Assembly (NCBI GenBank): GCA_913053875.1
Contig: CAJXGN010000004.1
Location: 186,001-250,000 of the forward strand
DNA from: an uncultured Agromyces sp.
GTDB lineage: Bacteria > Actinomycetota > Actinomycetes > Actinomycetales > Microbacteriaceae
Length of the DNA stretch: 64,000 nt
Direction: 5' to 3'
In this document: one piece after another, positions 1 to 6,524 of the stretch
Numbering within the stretch: position 1 is the stretch's first letter
Layout: each line of letters starts with the position of its first letter
Program-made: the position numbers and the translations under genes
Notes under the pieces: model-generated
What the model saw: the letters and a program-made list of their open reading frames with translations, nothing else
Database searches by the model: none
What the model was told of the DNA's origin: nothing

Positions 1-87
1 GTTGCGTGCGTAGCCGTTCTTGACCTCGACCACGTCACCGGCGGTGCCGAGGCCGTTGACCTCGTGCGTCAGGATGACCTTTGCCAT
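1..87 (-). CDS. rplI: 50S ribosomal protein L9 (N-terminal part, cut by window edge)
   Basis: The first 29 residues of ribosomal protein L9 are visible, beginning [14 protein letters not shown] and continuing into the [13 protein letters not shown] stretch typical of the L9 N-terminal domain, which binds 23S rRNA at the base of the L1 stalk. The rest lies beyond position 1. It is the last visible gene of the rpsF-ssb-rpsR-rplI operon and starts 17 bases after rpsR ends. A GGAGGTCGGGAAC ribosome-binding region precedes the ATG. Confidence 0.95.
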   Translation of the reverse strand, partial: MAKVILTHEVNGLGTAGDVVEVKNGYARN

Positions 88-104
88 TGTTCCCGACCTC
101 CTTC

Positions 105-359
105 TCAGCGACCCGAGCCCGCGTACGGCAGCAGGGCCATCTCGCGTGCGTTCTTCACGGCACGGGCGATGAGGCGCTGCTCCTGCACGGAGACACCGGT
201 GATACGACGGGCGCGGATCTTGCCGCGCTCCGAGACGAACTTGCGGAGGGTGGCGACATCCTTGTAGTCGATGACGCCGACCTTGATCGACTTCGCGGGG
301 GCCGCGTTCTTCGGGCCCTTTCCGCGCTTGCGGCGGTCGCCGCTGCTCTTTCCAGCCAT
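105..359 (-). CDS. rpsR: 30S ribosomal protein S18
   Basis: 84-residue S18, a small-subunit platform protein that pairs with S6. The family core [20 protein letters not shown] and the following RARRITG are intact, and the protein ends in LLPYAGSGR. The start is the ATG at 359 (MAGKSSGD); an upstream in-frame start would add residues unlike the family. The N-terminal region is basic and has no cysteine, so this is the form without the CXXC zinc motif (the 'C-minus' type in the mycobacterial nomenclature). It is third in the rpsF operon. A perfect hairpin lies in the gap between ssb and this gene. Confidence 0.96.
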   Translation of the reverse strand: MAGKSSGDRRKRGKGPKNAAPAKSIKVGVIDYKDVATLRKFVSERGKIRARRITGVSVQEQRLIARAVKNAREMALLPYAGSGR

Positions 360-397
360 TGCTGTTTCCTTACCTGGGAGAAATACGTTTCGTTGAG

Positions 398-422
398 CGG
401 ATGCCTCATGACGAGGCATCCG
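398..422. terminator. Hairpin between ssb and rpsR
   Basis: GGATGCCTC (399-407) pairs perfectly with GAGGCATCC (413-421) across loop ATGAC, with one more C-G pair outside. No T run follows on the minus strand, so it may act as a partial terminator, attenuator or RNA-processing site that sets the ratio of ssb to the downstream ribosomal genes. Each arm contains the abundant CGGATGC motif. Confidence 0.5.
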
Positions 423-437
423 TCGGCCGATGCCGAC

Positions 438-956
438 CTAGAAGGGCGTCTCGTCGCCGTAGTTGGTACCCGGCGTGTTCCAGACATCGCCGGACGAGGC
501 GGCCGGCGCGCTGGGCGCCCACGCGTCGTCGGAGGAGGAGGAGTTGCCGCCCCCACCGCCGCCGTAGCTGCCACCGCGACCGCCACCACTCGACTGCGCA
601 CGCGTGACCTGTGCGGTCGCGTAGCGCAGGCTCGGGCCGATCTCGTCGACCTCCAGCTCGATGGCGGTGCGCTTCTCGCCCTCGCGGGTCTCGTAGGAGC
701 GCTGCTTGAGACGGCCCTGGGCGATGACCCGGGAACCCTTGGTCAGCGAACCCGCGACGTGCTCGGCGAAGTCTCGCCAGCAGCTCGCACGCAGGAACAG
801 TGCTTCACCGTCCTTCCACTCGTTCGCCTGTCGGTCGAACGTGCGGGGGGTTGATGCGATGGTGAAGTTGGCGACCGCGAGGCCAGACTGCGTGTAGCGC
901 AGCTCCGGGTCAGCCGTGAGGTTGCCCACAACGGTGATGATCGTGTCGCCTGCCAT
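438..956 (-). CDS. ssb: Single-stranded DNA-binding protein
   Basis: 172-residue SSB. Residues 1-~115 form the OB fold (start [20 protein letters not shown], later [14 protein letters not shown] and [17 protein letters not shown]). A glycine- and serine-rich flexible linker follows at about 125-150. The protein ends in the acidic tip DETPF that recruits replication and repair partners. SSB coats single strands during replication and recombination. It lies 4 bases downstream of rpsF in the rpsF-ssb-rpsR-rplI operon, so it is made together with ribosomal proteins. Confidence 0.97.
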   Translation of the reverse strand: MAGDTIITVVGNLTADPELRYTQSGLAVANFTIASTPRTFDRQANEWKDGEALFLRASCWRDFAEHVAGSLTKGSRVIAQGRLKQRSYETREGEKRTAIELEVDEIGPSLRYATAQVTRAQSSGGGRGGSYGGGGGGNSSSSDDAWAPSAPAASSGDVWNTPGTNYGDETPF

Positions 957-960
957 GGGA

Positions 961-1332
961 CTAGGCGTCCTTCTTCGCTGCCCGAGCTGCCTTCTTGGCG
1001 GCGCGCTCCTCGTCGGCCTTCTTCGCGGCGGCGACCTGTGCGATCGCCTCCTCCGCGCGGAGGACCTTGGTGCGCATGACGGCCTCGCTGAGGTTCAGCT
1101 GGCGGTCGAGCTCGTTGGTCGTTGCCGACTCGGCGGTGAAGTCGACGACGGCGTAGATGCCCTCCGACTTCTTGTCGATCTCGTAGGCCAGGCGACGCTT
1201 GCCCCAGATGTCGACGTTGTCGACGGTGCCGCCATCCGTGCGGATGACGTTGAGGAACTTGTCGAGGCTGGGAGCAACGGTGCGCTCGTCGATCGAGGGA
1301 TCGAGGATGACCATCAACTCGTACTGGTGCAT
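961..1332 (-). CDS. rpsF: 30S ribosomal protein S6
   Basis: 123-residue S6 ([18 protein letters not shown]), the partner of S18 on the 30S platform. The start at 1332 is fixed by a strong AAGGAGGTGG ribosome-binding site just upstream; a longer reading frame back to 1365 lacks family similarity. After the ferredoxin-like core the protein ends in a Lys/Ala/Glu-rich tail (about residues 98-123), common in actinobacterial S6. First gene of the operon. Its leader holds a perfect inverted repeat described separately as a possible S6:S18 autoregulatory element. Confidence 0.96.
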   Translation of the reverse strand: MHQYELMVILDPSIDERTVAPSLDKFLNVIRTDGGTVDNVDIWGKRRLAYEIDKKSEGIYAVVDFTAESATTNELDRQLNLSEAVMRTKVLRAEEAIAQVAAAKKADEERAAKKAARAAKKDA

Positions 1333-1333
1333 G

Positions 1334-1379
1334 ACAGACCCACCTCCTTCGGACTCAGCGGTCACAGACGGTCTGTGAC
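1334..1379 (-). promoter_or_regulatory. rpsF leader hairpin with CCG loop, candidate S6:S18 autoregulatory element
   Basis: In the transcript, GTCACAGAC and GTCTGTGAC (plus-strand 1361-1369 and 1371-1379) form a hairpin whose loop reads CCG. The ACAGACC of this hairpin can instead pair with GGTCTGT at 1334-1340, just before the start codon, so the two structures exclude each other. rpsF leaders of many bacteria bind the S6:S18 dimer through a CCG-containing structure. That this is such a site is inference. Confidence 0.45.
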
Positions 1380-1440
1380 AGGAGGGTGTACATGCGTCAT
1401 CGTGCGGAGGCCCGGAATCGGGCGCGCAGACAACCGCTCA

Positions 1441-1446
1441 ATCATA
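1441..1446 (-). promoter_or_regulatory. Candidate -10 box for the rpsF operon
   Basis: On the minus strand the sequence reads TATGAT, five of six matches to TATAAT, about 110 bases upstream of the rpsF start. No good -35 lies 17 bases further upstream, so this is only a plausible promoter element. Confidence 0.3.
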
Positions 1447-1496
1447 ACGGATCCTCGATTCCCCCGCCATTCAGCCCCGTCCCTCGCCGATCCCTT

Positions 1497-1572
1497 CCGC
1501 CGAGTGTGCTCGAAATGACGACCACGCACCCCGGTTCCGCAGGCCGACCGGTCGTTTCGGGCACATTCGATG
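1497..1572. repeat. Hairpin repeat, copy A (downstream of the AbiEi/DUF559 gene)
   Basis: Begins CCGCCGAGTGTGCTCG, identical to the first 16 bases of copy B at 2642. Bases 1501-1519 pair with 1551-1569 as a 19-position stem around a 31-base loop. All three non-Watson-Crick positions (1504/1566, 1510/1560, 1516/1554) are G-T, that is G.U in a plus-strand transcript. It lies just past the stop of the minus-strand gene at 1592-2530. Confidence 0.7.
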
Positions 1573-1591
1573 GGACGCCGGGCCGGGTCCG

Positions 1592-2530
1592 TCAGCGGGG
1601 AGCGGGGTGGAGGCCGTGGGCGATGAGGTGGCGGCGCAGGCGGTCGGCGTCCATGGCGATGTCCCAGCCCCAGCGGATCGCGAACGGGCGGTGCCGACGG
1701 ATGCGGTCCTCGCGCTCCTTCTCGGCCAACACGACATCGGCGACCGACCGACCCTCGGTGAACTCCTCCCGCAGATACTTCCCGCGCCCGTCGAACTCGC
1801 CGAACCGTCCAGCGAACGGCCAATCGAAGTCCACGACGTCGTTCCCGCCGTCGTAGCGCGGGAACTCGACCTGCAGGTCCGGCGCGGGGAAGCCTGCGAC
1901 GTGCATGTTCGCGCGGCTGACGGACTCGCCCACGGATCCGGAGCGTGCGTCGGCGAACTCGAGCACGGTTCGGGCCAGGCGGATGCCGCGCTTGCGCGGG
2001 TGCCCGTCCAGCCAGGCCGCCAGCCGGTCGCGCGCGACGCCGCTGACCGATCCGCCGATGCCACCCGGGAAAGTCGGCGTGAGCCCCCGATCGAGTGCGG
2101 CGACCGCGTACGGGAACGGCTCGGTGCGTGCGAGGTCGATGAGCGTCCGCTCGAGCGAGGTCACGCGCATGCCGCCGTGCTCGACGACGTCGGCCTCTTC
2201 GATCGCGTCGTTGTGCCACACCACACCGCGACGACTGCGTGCCCCCTTCCGCTCCGTGGCGACGACGTGGACGCCACGGTGCGCGCCCAGGACGGGGAGT
2301 CCCCACAGGATCGCCGCCGAACGATGCGAGAACACCGGCGCGATCCGGAATCGGTCGGCGACCGCCTGCATCCGGATGAAGTGCGCGGCCTCGCGCTCAC
2401 GCAGCGGCCAGTCGGTGGCGTCGACGTAGGCACCGTGTCGTACGCGCACCAGGTCGCCGGACCTGGCACGTGCCGGGGCACTTCTCCGCCCGGTGATCAG
2501 CTCGATCGATCGGAGCGTCCAGTCATCCAC
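1592..2530 (-). CDS. AbiEi-like / DUF559-type protein, hairpin-repeat flanked
   Basis: 312 residues. The first ~60 resemble the winged-helix domain annotated as 'type IV toxin-antitoxin AbiEi family' in actinobacteria (GDLVRVRHGAYVDATDWPLR). The middle has VTSLERTLIDLART. The C-terminal part from about residue 220 has a restriction-endonuclease-like layout: VVDFDWP near 230, then EFDGRGKY near 245, fitting the D...ExDGxxK arrangement of DUF559/Vsr-type nuclease folds. No partner toxin gene is adjacent, so a toxin-antitoxin role is not supported. GTG start with GAGGTGGGG upstream. Two related hairpin repeats bracket the gene, suggesting acquisition or mobility as a unit. Function unknown. Confidence 0.8.
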   Translation of the reverse strand: MDDWTLRSIELITGRRSAPARARSGDLVRVRHGAYVDATDWPLREREAAHFIRMQAVADRFRIAPVFSHRSAAILWGLPVLGAHRGVHVVATERKGARSRRGVVWHNDAIEEADVVEHGGMRVTSLERTLIDLARTEPFPYAVAALDRGLTPTFPGGIGGSVSGVARDRLAAWLDGHPRKRGIRLARTVLEFADARSGSVGESVSRANMHVAGFPAPDLQVEFPRYDGGNDVVDFDWPFAGRFGEFDGRGKYLREEFTEGRSVADVVLAEKEREDRIRRHRPFAIRWGWDIAMDADRLRRHLIAHGLHPAPR

Positions 2531-2641
2531 GACCCCACCTCACCGCTCCGTGGTCATCGGATCGGCCCGGATCCGTCCCCTCGACGACATCGCACGGCCC
2601 GCACCCCTGTGAAGGACCCACCCGCCGGGCCGTCGACGTTT

Positions 2642-2717
2642 CCGCCGAGTGTGCTCGTTTCCGGAGCGGAACACGCATTCCGACCGATTCTGGGCGGGAA
2701 TCGAGCACACTCGGCGG
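2642..2717. repeat. Hairpin repeat, copy B (upstream of the AbiEi/DUF559 gene)
   Basis: CCGCCGAGTGTGCTCG (2642-2657) is the exact reverse complement of 2702-2717. The stem continues inward for about six pairs after a one-base bulge. Inside the loop TTCCG-GAG-CGGAA is itself an inverted repeat. The outer 16 bases match copy A at 1497. Confidence 0.75.
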
Positions 2718-2801
2718 TCTTGGGATGGTCGGGGGATGGTCGGGGAGAGAGACCGGGGGGAGACCGGGGGAGACGGGGGGGACCAGGGGAGACGGGGACG
2801 G
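2718..2801 (+). repeat. G-rich tandem tract after cca
   Basis: A run of degenerate units built from GGGGAGAC, GGGGGAT and GGGGGG on the plus strand, with at least six runs of four or more G. It directly follows the cca stop codon. The plus strand could form G-quadruplexes; the cca transcript would be correspondingly C-rich. Confidence 0.6.
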
Positions 2802-4229
2802 TCAGGCGCGGGCGGCCCACCAGGCGAGCAGGCGCTCTCGCGCGGCATCCGCCCCGATGGGTCCCTCGTCGAGCCGCAGCTCCAGCAGGAAGCGATACGC
2901 CTCGCCCACCTCGCGGCCCGGGCCGATGCCGAGCGCGGCCTGGATCTCGTTGCCGTCGAGCTCGGGACGCACGGCGGCGAGCTCCTCCTCCTCGGCGAGC
3001 ACGGCGATGCGCTCCTCGAGGTCGTCGTAGGCGAAGCCGAGACGGTCGGCCTTGCGCCGGTTGCGCGTGGTGACGTCGGCGCGGGTCAGGATGTGCAGTC
3101 GCTCGAGCTGGTCGCCGGCGTCGCGCACGTACCGGCGCACGGCCGAATCCGTCCAGGCGGCATCCGCGTACCCGAAGAACCGCAGGTGCAGCTCGATCAG
3201 CCGGCCCACCGCGTCGATCGTGTCGTTGTCGAACCGCAGGGCGCGCAGTCGCTTGCGGGCGAGCTTGGCTCCGACCACGTCGTGGTGGTGGAACGTGACC
3301 GCACCGCCCGCCTCAAGTCGCCGCGTCTTCGGCTTGCCGATGTCGTGCAGCAGGGCTGCGAGGCGCATCACGAGGTCGGGGGAGTCGAGGTTGCCGCGCG
3401 AGGCCTCGTAGTCGATCGCCTGGTCGAGCACGGTCAGGGAGTGCTCGTAGACGTCCTTGTGGTGGTGGTGCTCATCGATCTCGAGGCGAAGGGCGGGCAG
3501 CTCCGGCAGCACGCGCTCGGCGAGCCCGGTGTCGACGAGCAGTCGGATGCCCCGCGCCGGCGCGTCCGTCAGCAGCAGCTTCGCGAGCTCGTCGCGCACG
3601 CGCTCGGCGGAGATGCGCTCGATCGCCCCGGCGAGCTCGCTCATGGCATCGAGCGTGGCCGGTTCCACGTGAAACCCGAGCTGTGACGCGAATCTCGCCG
3701 CGCGCAGCATCCGTAGCGGATCATCGCCGAACGACCGCTCGGGCGGGGCGGGCGTGCGCAGGGTCTGCGCCAGCAGGTCCTCGACGCCGCCCGACGGGTC
3801 GACGAGCTGCAGCTCCGGCAGCCGCAGGGCGAGCGCGTTGACCGTGAAGTCGCGGCGGGCGAGGTCGTCCTCGAGCGAGTCGCCGAACACGACCTCGGGC
3901 TTGCGGCTCTCGCCGTCGTAGGCGTCGCTGCGGTAGGTCGTGATCTCGACCTGCTCGCCGGCGATCTTCGCGCCGATCGTGCCGAACCGGCGCCCGATGT
4001 CCCAGTGCGCCTGCGCGATGGGCGCGACGATCGCGAGGATCTCGTCGGGCGTGGCATCCGTCGTGAAGTCGAGGTCGTGCGTACCCCGGTCGAGGAACGC
4101 GTCGCGCACGGGCCCGCCGACGAGGGCGAGCTCGTGCCCGGCGGCCTCGAACGCCGTCGCGAGCCGCGAGACGGTCGGCGACGCGGCCAGGTCGCCCAGC
4201 CTGGCGAGGGCTGCCGCGACACTCTGCAT
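2802..4229 (-). CDS. cca: CCA tRNA nucleotidyltransferase
   Basis: 475-residue class II nucleotidyltransferase that builds or repairs the 3' CCA of tRNAs. The head domain has LVGGPVRDAFLDRGTHDLDF, where GGxVRD and DxD bind nucleotide and metal. RRDFTVNALAL follows, then the poly(A)-polymerase-like RNA-binding region and an HD motif (LLHDIGKP). The start is taken at 4229 because TACGAT lies exactly 7 bases upstream on the minus strand, giving a leaderless mRNA; starts at 4238 and 4292 would lie within or upstream of that -10 box. It diverges from the DUF6049/murJ pair. A parS-like site lies inside the gene at 3662-3675. Confidence 0.94.
   Translation of the reverse strand: MQSVAAALARLGDLAASPTVSRLATAFEAAGHELALVGGPVRDAFLDRGTHDLDFTTDATPDEILAIVAPIAQAHWDIGRRFGTIGAKIAGEQVEITTYRSDAYDGESRKPEVVFGDSLEDDLARRDFTVNALALRLPELQLVDPSGGVEDLLAQTLRTPAPPERSFGDDPLRMLRAARFASQLGFHVEPATLDAMSELAGAIERISAERVRDELAKLLLTDAPARGIRLLVDTGLAERVLPELPALRLEIDEHHHHKDVYEHSLTVLDQAIDYEASRGNLDSPDLVMRLAALLHDIGKPKTRRLEAGGAVTFHHHDVVGAKLARKRLRALRFDNDTIDAVGRLIELHLRFFGYADAAWTDSAVRRYVRDAGDQLERLHILTRADVTTRNRRKADRLGFAYDDLEERIAVLAEEEELAAVRPELDGNEIQAALGIGPGREVGEAYRFLLELRLDEGPIGADAARERLLAWWAARA
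3662..3675. promoter_or_regulatory. parS-like site inside cca
   Basis: GTTCCACGTGAAAC, one mismatch from the parS core GTTTCACGTGAAAC. It is read as codons for FHVEP within cca. It is the most distant parS copy in the window, about 19 kb from oriC. Confidence 0.75.
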
Positions 4230-4236
4230 GGGCACC

Positions 4237-4242
4237 ATCGTA
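4237..4242 (-). promoter_or_regulatory. Candidate -10 box of cca (leaderless)
   Basis: TACGAT on the minus strand, followed by 7 bases and then the ATG at 4229. This predicts transcription starting at or next to the start codon. Confidence 0.5.
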
Positions 4243-4294
4243 CGGCTCGGCGCCGTGCCCCCGTCACGCACACGAACCGCCGAAACCGACACCG

Positions 4295-4300
4295 TAGAAT
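4295..4300 (+). promoter_or_regulatory. Candidate -10 box of the DUF6049 gene (leaderless)
   Basis: TAGAAT followed by 7 bases and the ATG at 4308; no Shine-Dalgarno sequence is present between them. Confidence 0.5.
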
Positions 4301-4307
4301 CTCGTGC

Positions 4308-6524
4308 ATGGCGGCCGAGGCGATTCCTGAGCGACGCCTGCGCCGACTCATCGCCACCGCCGCCGTCACCGCGACGGCCGCCGCGCTCGTGATCGGAGTG
4401 CCGGACGCCCCGCCTGCCACGGCCGCCGAGGTCGAGGGCATCTCGATGGTCGTCGGTCCCGCCGGATCGCCGCTCATCACGTCGGCCGACGACTCCGTCG
4501 GCTTCACGGTCGAGACCTCGAACACGTCCGGCCGCTCCATCGGCGACGTCGACGTGGTCATCAGCGTGGGGGTGCGCTCGCTCGGCTCGACCGACGCGCT
4601 CGACGACTGGCTGATCGTCCCGTCGTCAGTGCCGTCCGGCACCGAGGTGGGTCGCGCATCGGTCGGCTCCATCCCGATCGGCAGCACCCTCACGACACGC
4701 GTCGACGTCGACGTCGACGACCTCGAGCGCGGGTCGACCGCGGTGCTCCCGATCTTCGTCGAGCTCGAGGACGCGGGGGAGACCCTCGCCTGGTCGACCG
4801 GCGTCGCCGTCTGGAGCGCAGGCGACGACATCGGCTCGGTCTCGCTCGCCGTCGCCGCGCCGATCACGGTGCCCCCGCAGGACACCGGGCTGTACTCGGC
4901 CGAGTTGCTCGAGGCCTGGACGAGCCCGCAGGGCATCCTCTCGCGCCGGCTCGACGGTCTGCTGGGCAGCGGGGCGGCGCTTGCGATCGACCCGGCGATC
5001 ATCGCCTCGATCCGGGTGCTGGGGGCGGATGCCCCCGCGAGCGCGATCGCCTGGCTCGACCGGCTCGCCGCGCTGCCGAACGAGACATTCCCGCTCGCGT
5101 ATGCCGACGCCGACCTCGCCGTGCAGTCGCAGGCCGGGCTCGATGCCCCGCTGCAGCCACTGAGCTTCGACGACGTCGTCGACGGCGATGCGGCACCGGC
5201 GGAGACCGAGGGCGCCGAGACCGGCGACGACACCGAGGCGACCGAGGCGCCGGCCGAGACGGACGAGCCCGACGCGACCGCTGAGCCGTCGCCCGACCCC
5301 GACGACCAGGTCCCCGGCTCGGCCGGCGTGCTCTCCTTCACGTACACCCGCACCGACATCGGCTGGCCCGCCGACGACAGCCTCGTCGACGGCGACCTCG
5401 CCTTCCTCGACGCCGCGGGCCTCACGACGGCGATCGTGTCGGGCGGCAACGTCGAGCAGACGTCCGGTTCCGCTCCGACCGCGGCGTCCATGATCGAGGG
5501 CGCGACGGCGGTCGTCTCGGACCCGGATGTCTCGGCTGCCCTGCGTGCTGCGGAGTCGGCGGTCTCGAGCGGCGAGGCCTCGGCGGCGAACGCACGACTC
5601 GCAGCGGCCCTGGCCCTCGTGGCATCCGACGGCGGCTCCGCCCAGCGCACCCTCCTCGCGACGTTCGACCGCACGCAGCCAGTGTCGGCCGACCGCGAAC
5701 GTGGCGCGCTCGCCACCATCGCCTCCCTGCCCTGGGCGCAGCCGGCCACGCTGTCGGACGCGATCGGCGCCCCGCCCGTCACCCGCACGCTCGTCGCGCA
5801 GCCCGAGCGCGAAGAGCGCGTCGAACGGGTGCGCACGATGATCGACGACGACGCCGAGATCGCCGAGTTCGCGACGATCCTCGACGAGCCGGCCCAGCTC
5901 ACCTCGCAGCGGCGCCGCGACCTGCTCGCGGTGCTCGCGGCCGGCTGGCTCGCAGACCCCGCCGGGTGGGACGCCGCGTCGACGGAGTTCGTGCGGTTCA
6001 CCCGGGAGACGCTCGACGCGGTCAGCATCGTTCCGAGCAGCGAGTTCACCGTCATCTCGCGGGAGTCCGGCATCCTCGTCACGGTCGAGAACGACCTCCC
6101 GTACCCCGTCAACGTCGTCATCACGGTCGACCCGTCGAACGGACGCCTCCTCGTCGACGGCCCGGTCGAGGCCACGGTCGGCCCCGATTCCCGCGGCACC
6201 TCGACGATCCCCGTGCAGGCCGGCGTCGGCAACGGCGCGGTCGCCCTGCTGGTGTCGCTCGAGTCGCCCACGGGAGTGCCGGTCGGCGGCACGGTCCGCT
6301 ACGGGGCGAACGTGCAGGCCGACTGGGAGGGCATCGGTGCGGGCGTCATCGGCGGCGTGCTGCTCCTCCTCTTCGGCATCGGCTTCTGGCGCATCGTCCG
6401 CCGCAGGCGACAGGAGCGAGCGGATGCGGCTGCCGCCGCAGAGGATGCCCCGACGGGGGATGCCGCCACCGAGGATGCCGCCACCGGCATGGACGCGGAC
6501 GGAGGCGCCGATGGCGAGCGGTGA
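4308..6524 (+). CDS. Secreted membrane-anchored DUF6049 family protein
   Basis: 738 residues. It has an N-terminal signal or anchor sequence (RRLIATAAVTATAAALVIG), a long extracytoplasmic region, and one transmembrane segment near residues 680-702 (GAGVIGGVLLLLFGIGFW) followed by a basic and Ala/Asp-rich cytoplasmic tail. An acidic low-complexity insert rich in Glu, Thr, Asp and Pro lies at about 285-335. Actinobacteria carry this family immediately upstream of murJ (Rv3909 next to Rv3910 in M. tuberculosis), suggesting a role with lipid II export or envelope assembly, but its biochemical function is unknown. The 3' end overlaps murJ by 14 bases. The start is supported by TAGAAT 7 bases before the ATG. 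Confidence 0.88.
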   Translation: MAAEAIPERRLRRLIATAAVTATAAALVIGVPDAPPATAAEVEGISMVVGPAGSPLITSADDSVGFTVETSNTSGRSIGDVDVVISVGVRSLGSTDALDDWLIVPSSVPSGTEVGRASVGSIPIGSTLTTRVDVDVDDLERGSTAVLPIFVELEDAGETLAWSTGVAVWSAGDDIGSVSLAVAAPITVPPQDTGLYSAELLEAWTSPQGILSRRLDGLLGSGAALAIDPAIIASIRVLGADAPASAIAWLDRLAALPNETFPLAYADADLAVQSQAGLDAPLQPLSFDDVVDGDAAPAETEGAETGDDTEATEAPAETDEPDATAEPSPDPDDQVPGSAGVLSFTYTRTDIGWPADDSLVDGDLAFLDAAGLTTAIVSGGNVEQTSGSAPTAASMIEGATAVVSDPDVSAALRAAESAVSSGEASAANARLAAALALVASDGGSAQRTLLATFDRTQPVSADRERGALATIASLPWAQPATLSDAIGAPPVTRTLVAQPEREERVERVRTMIDDDAEIAEFATILDEPAQLTSQRRRDLLAVLAAGWLADPAGWDAASTEFVRFTRETLDAVSIVPSSEFTVISRESGILVTVENDLPYPVNVVITVDPSNGRLLVDGPVEATVGPDSRGTSTIPVQAGVGNGAVALLVSLESPTGVPVGGTVRYGANVQADWEGIGAGVIGGVLLLLFGIGFWRIVRRRRQERADAAAAAEDAPTGDAATEDAATGMDADGGADGER

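Noticed and set aside
1592..2530. Type IV toxin-antitoxin system based on the AbiEi-like N-terminus
   Set aside because: No AbiEii-type nucleotidyltransferase gene is adjacent; cca is the housekeeping CCA enzyme with full motifs. Only the single gene is supported.
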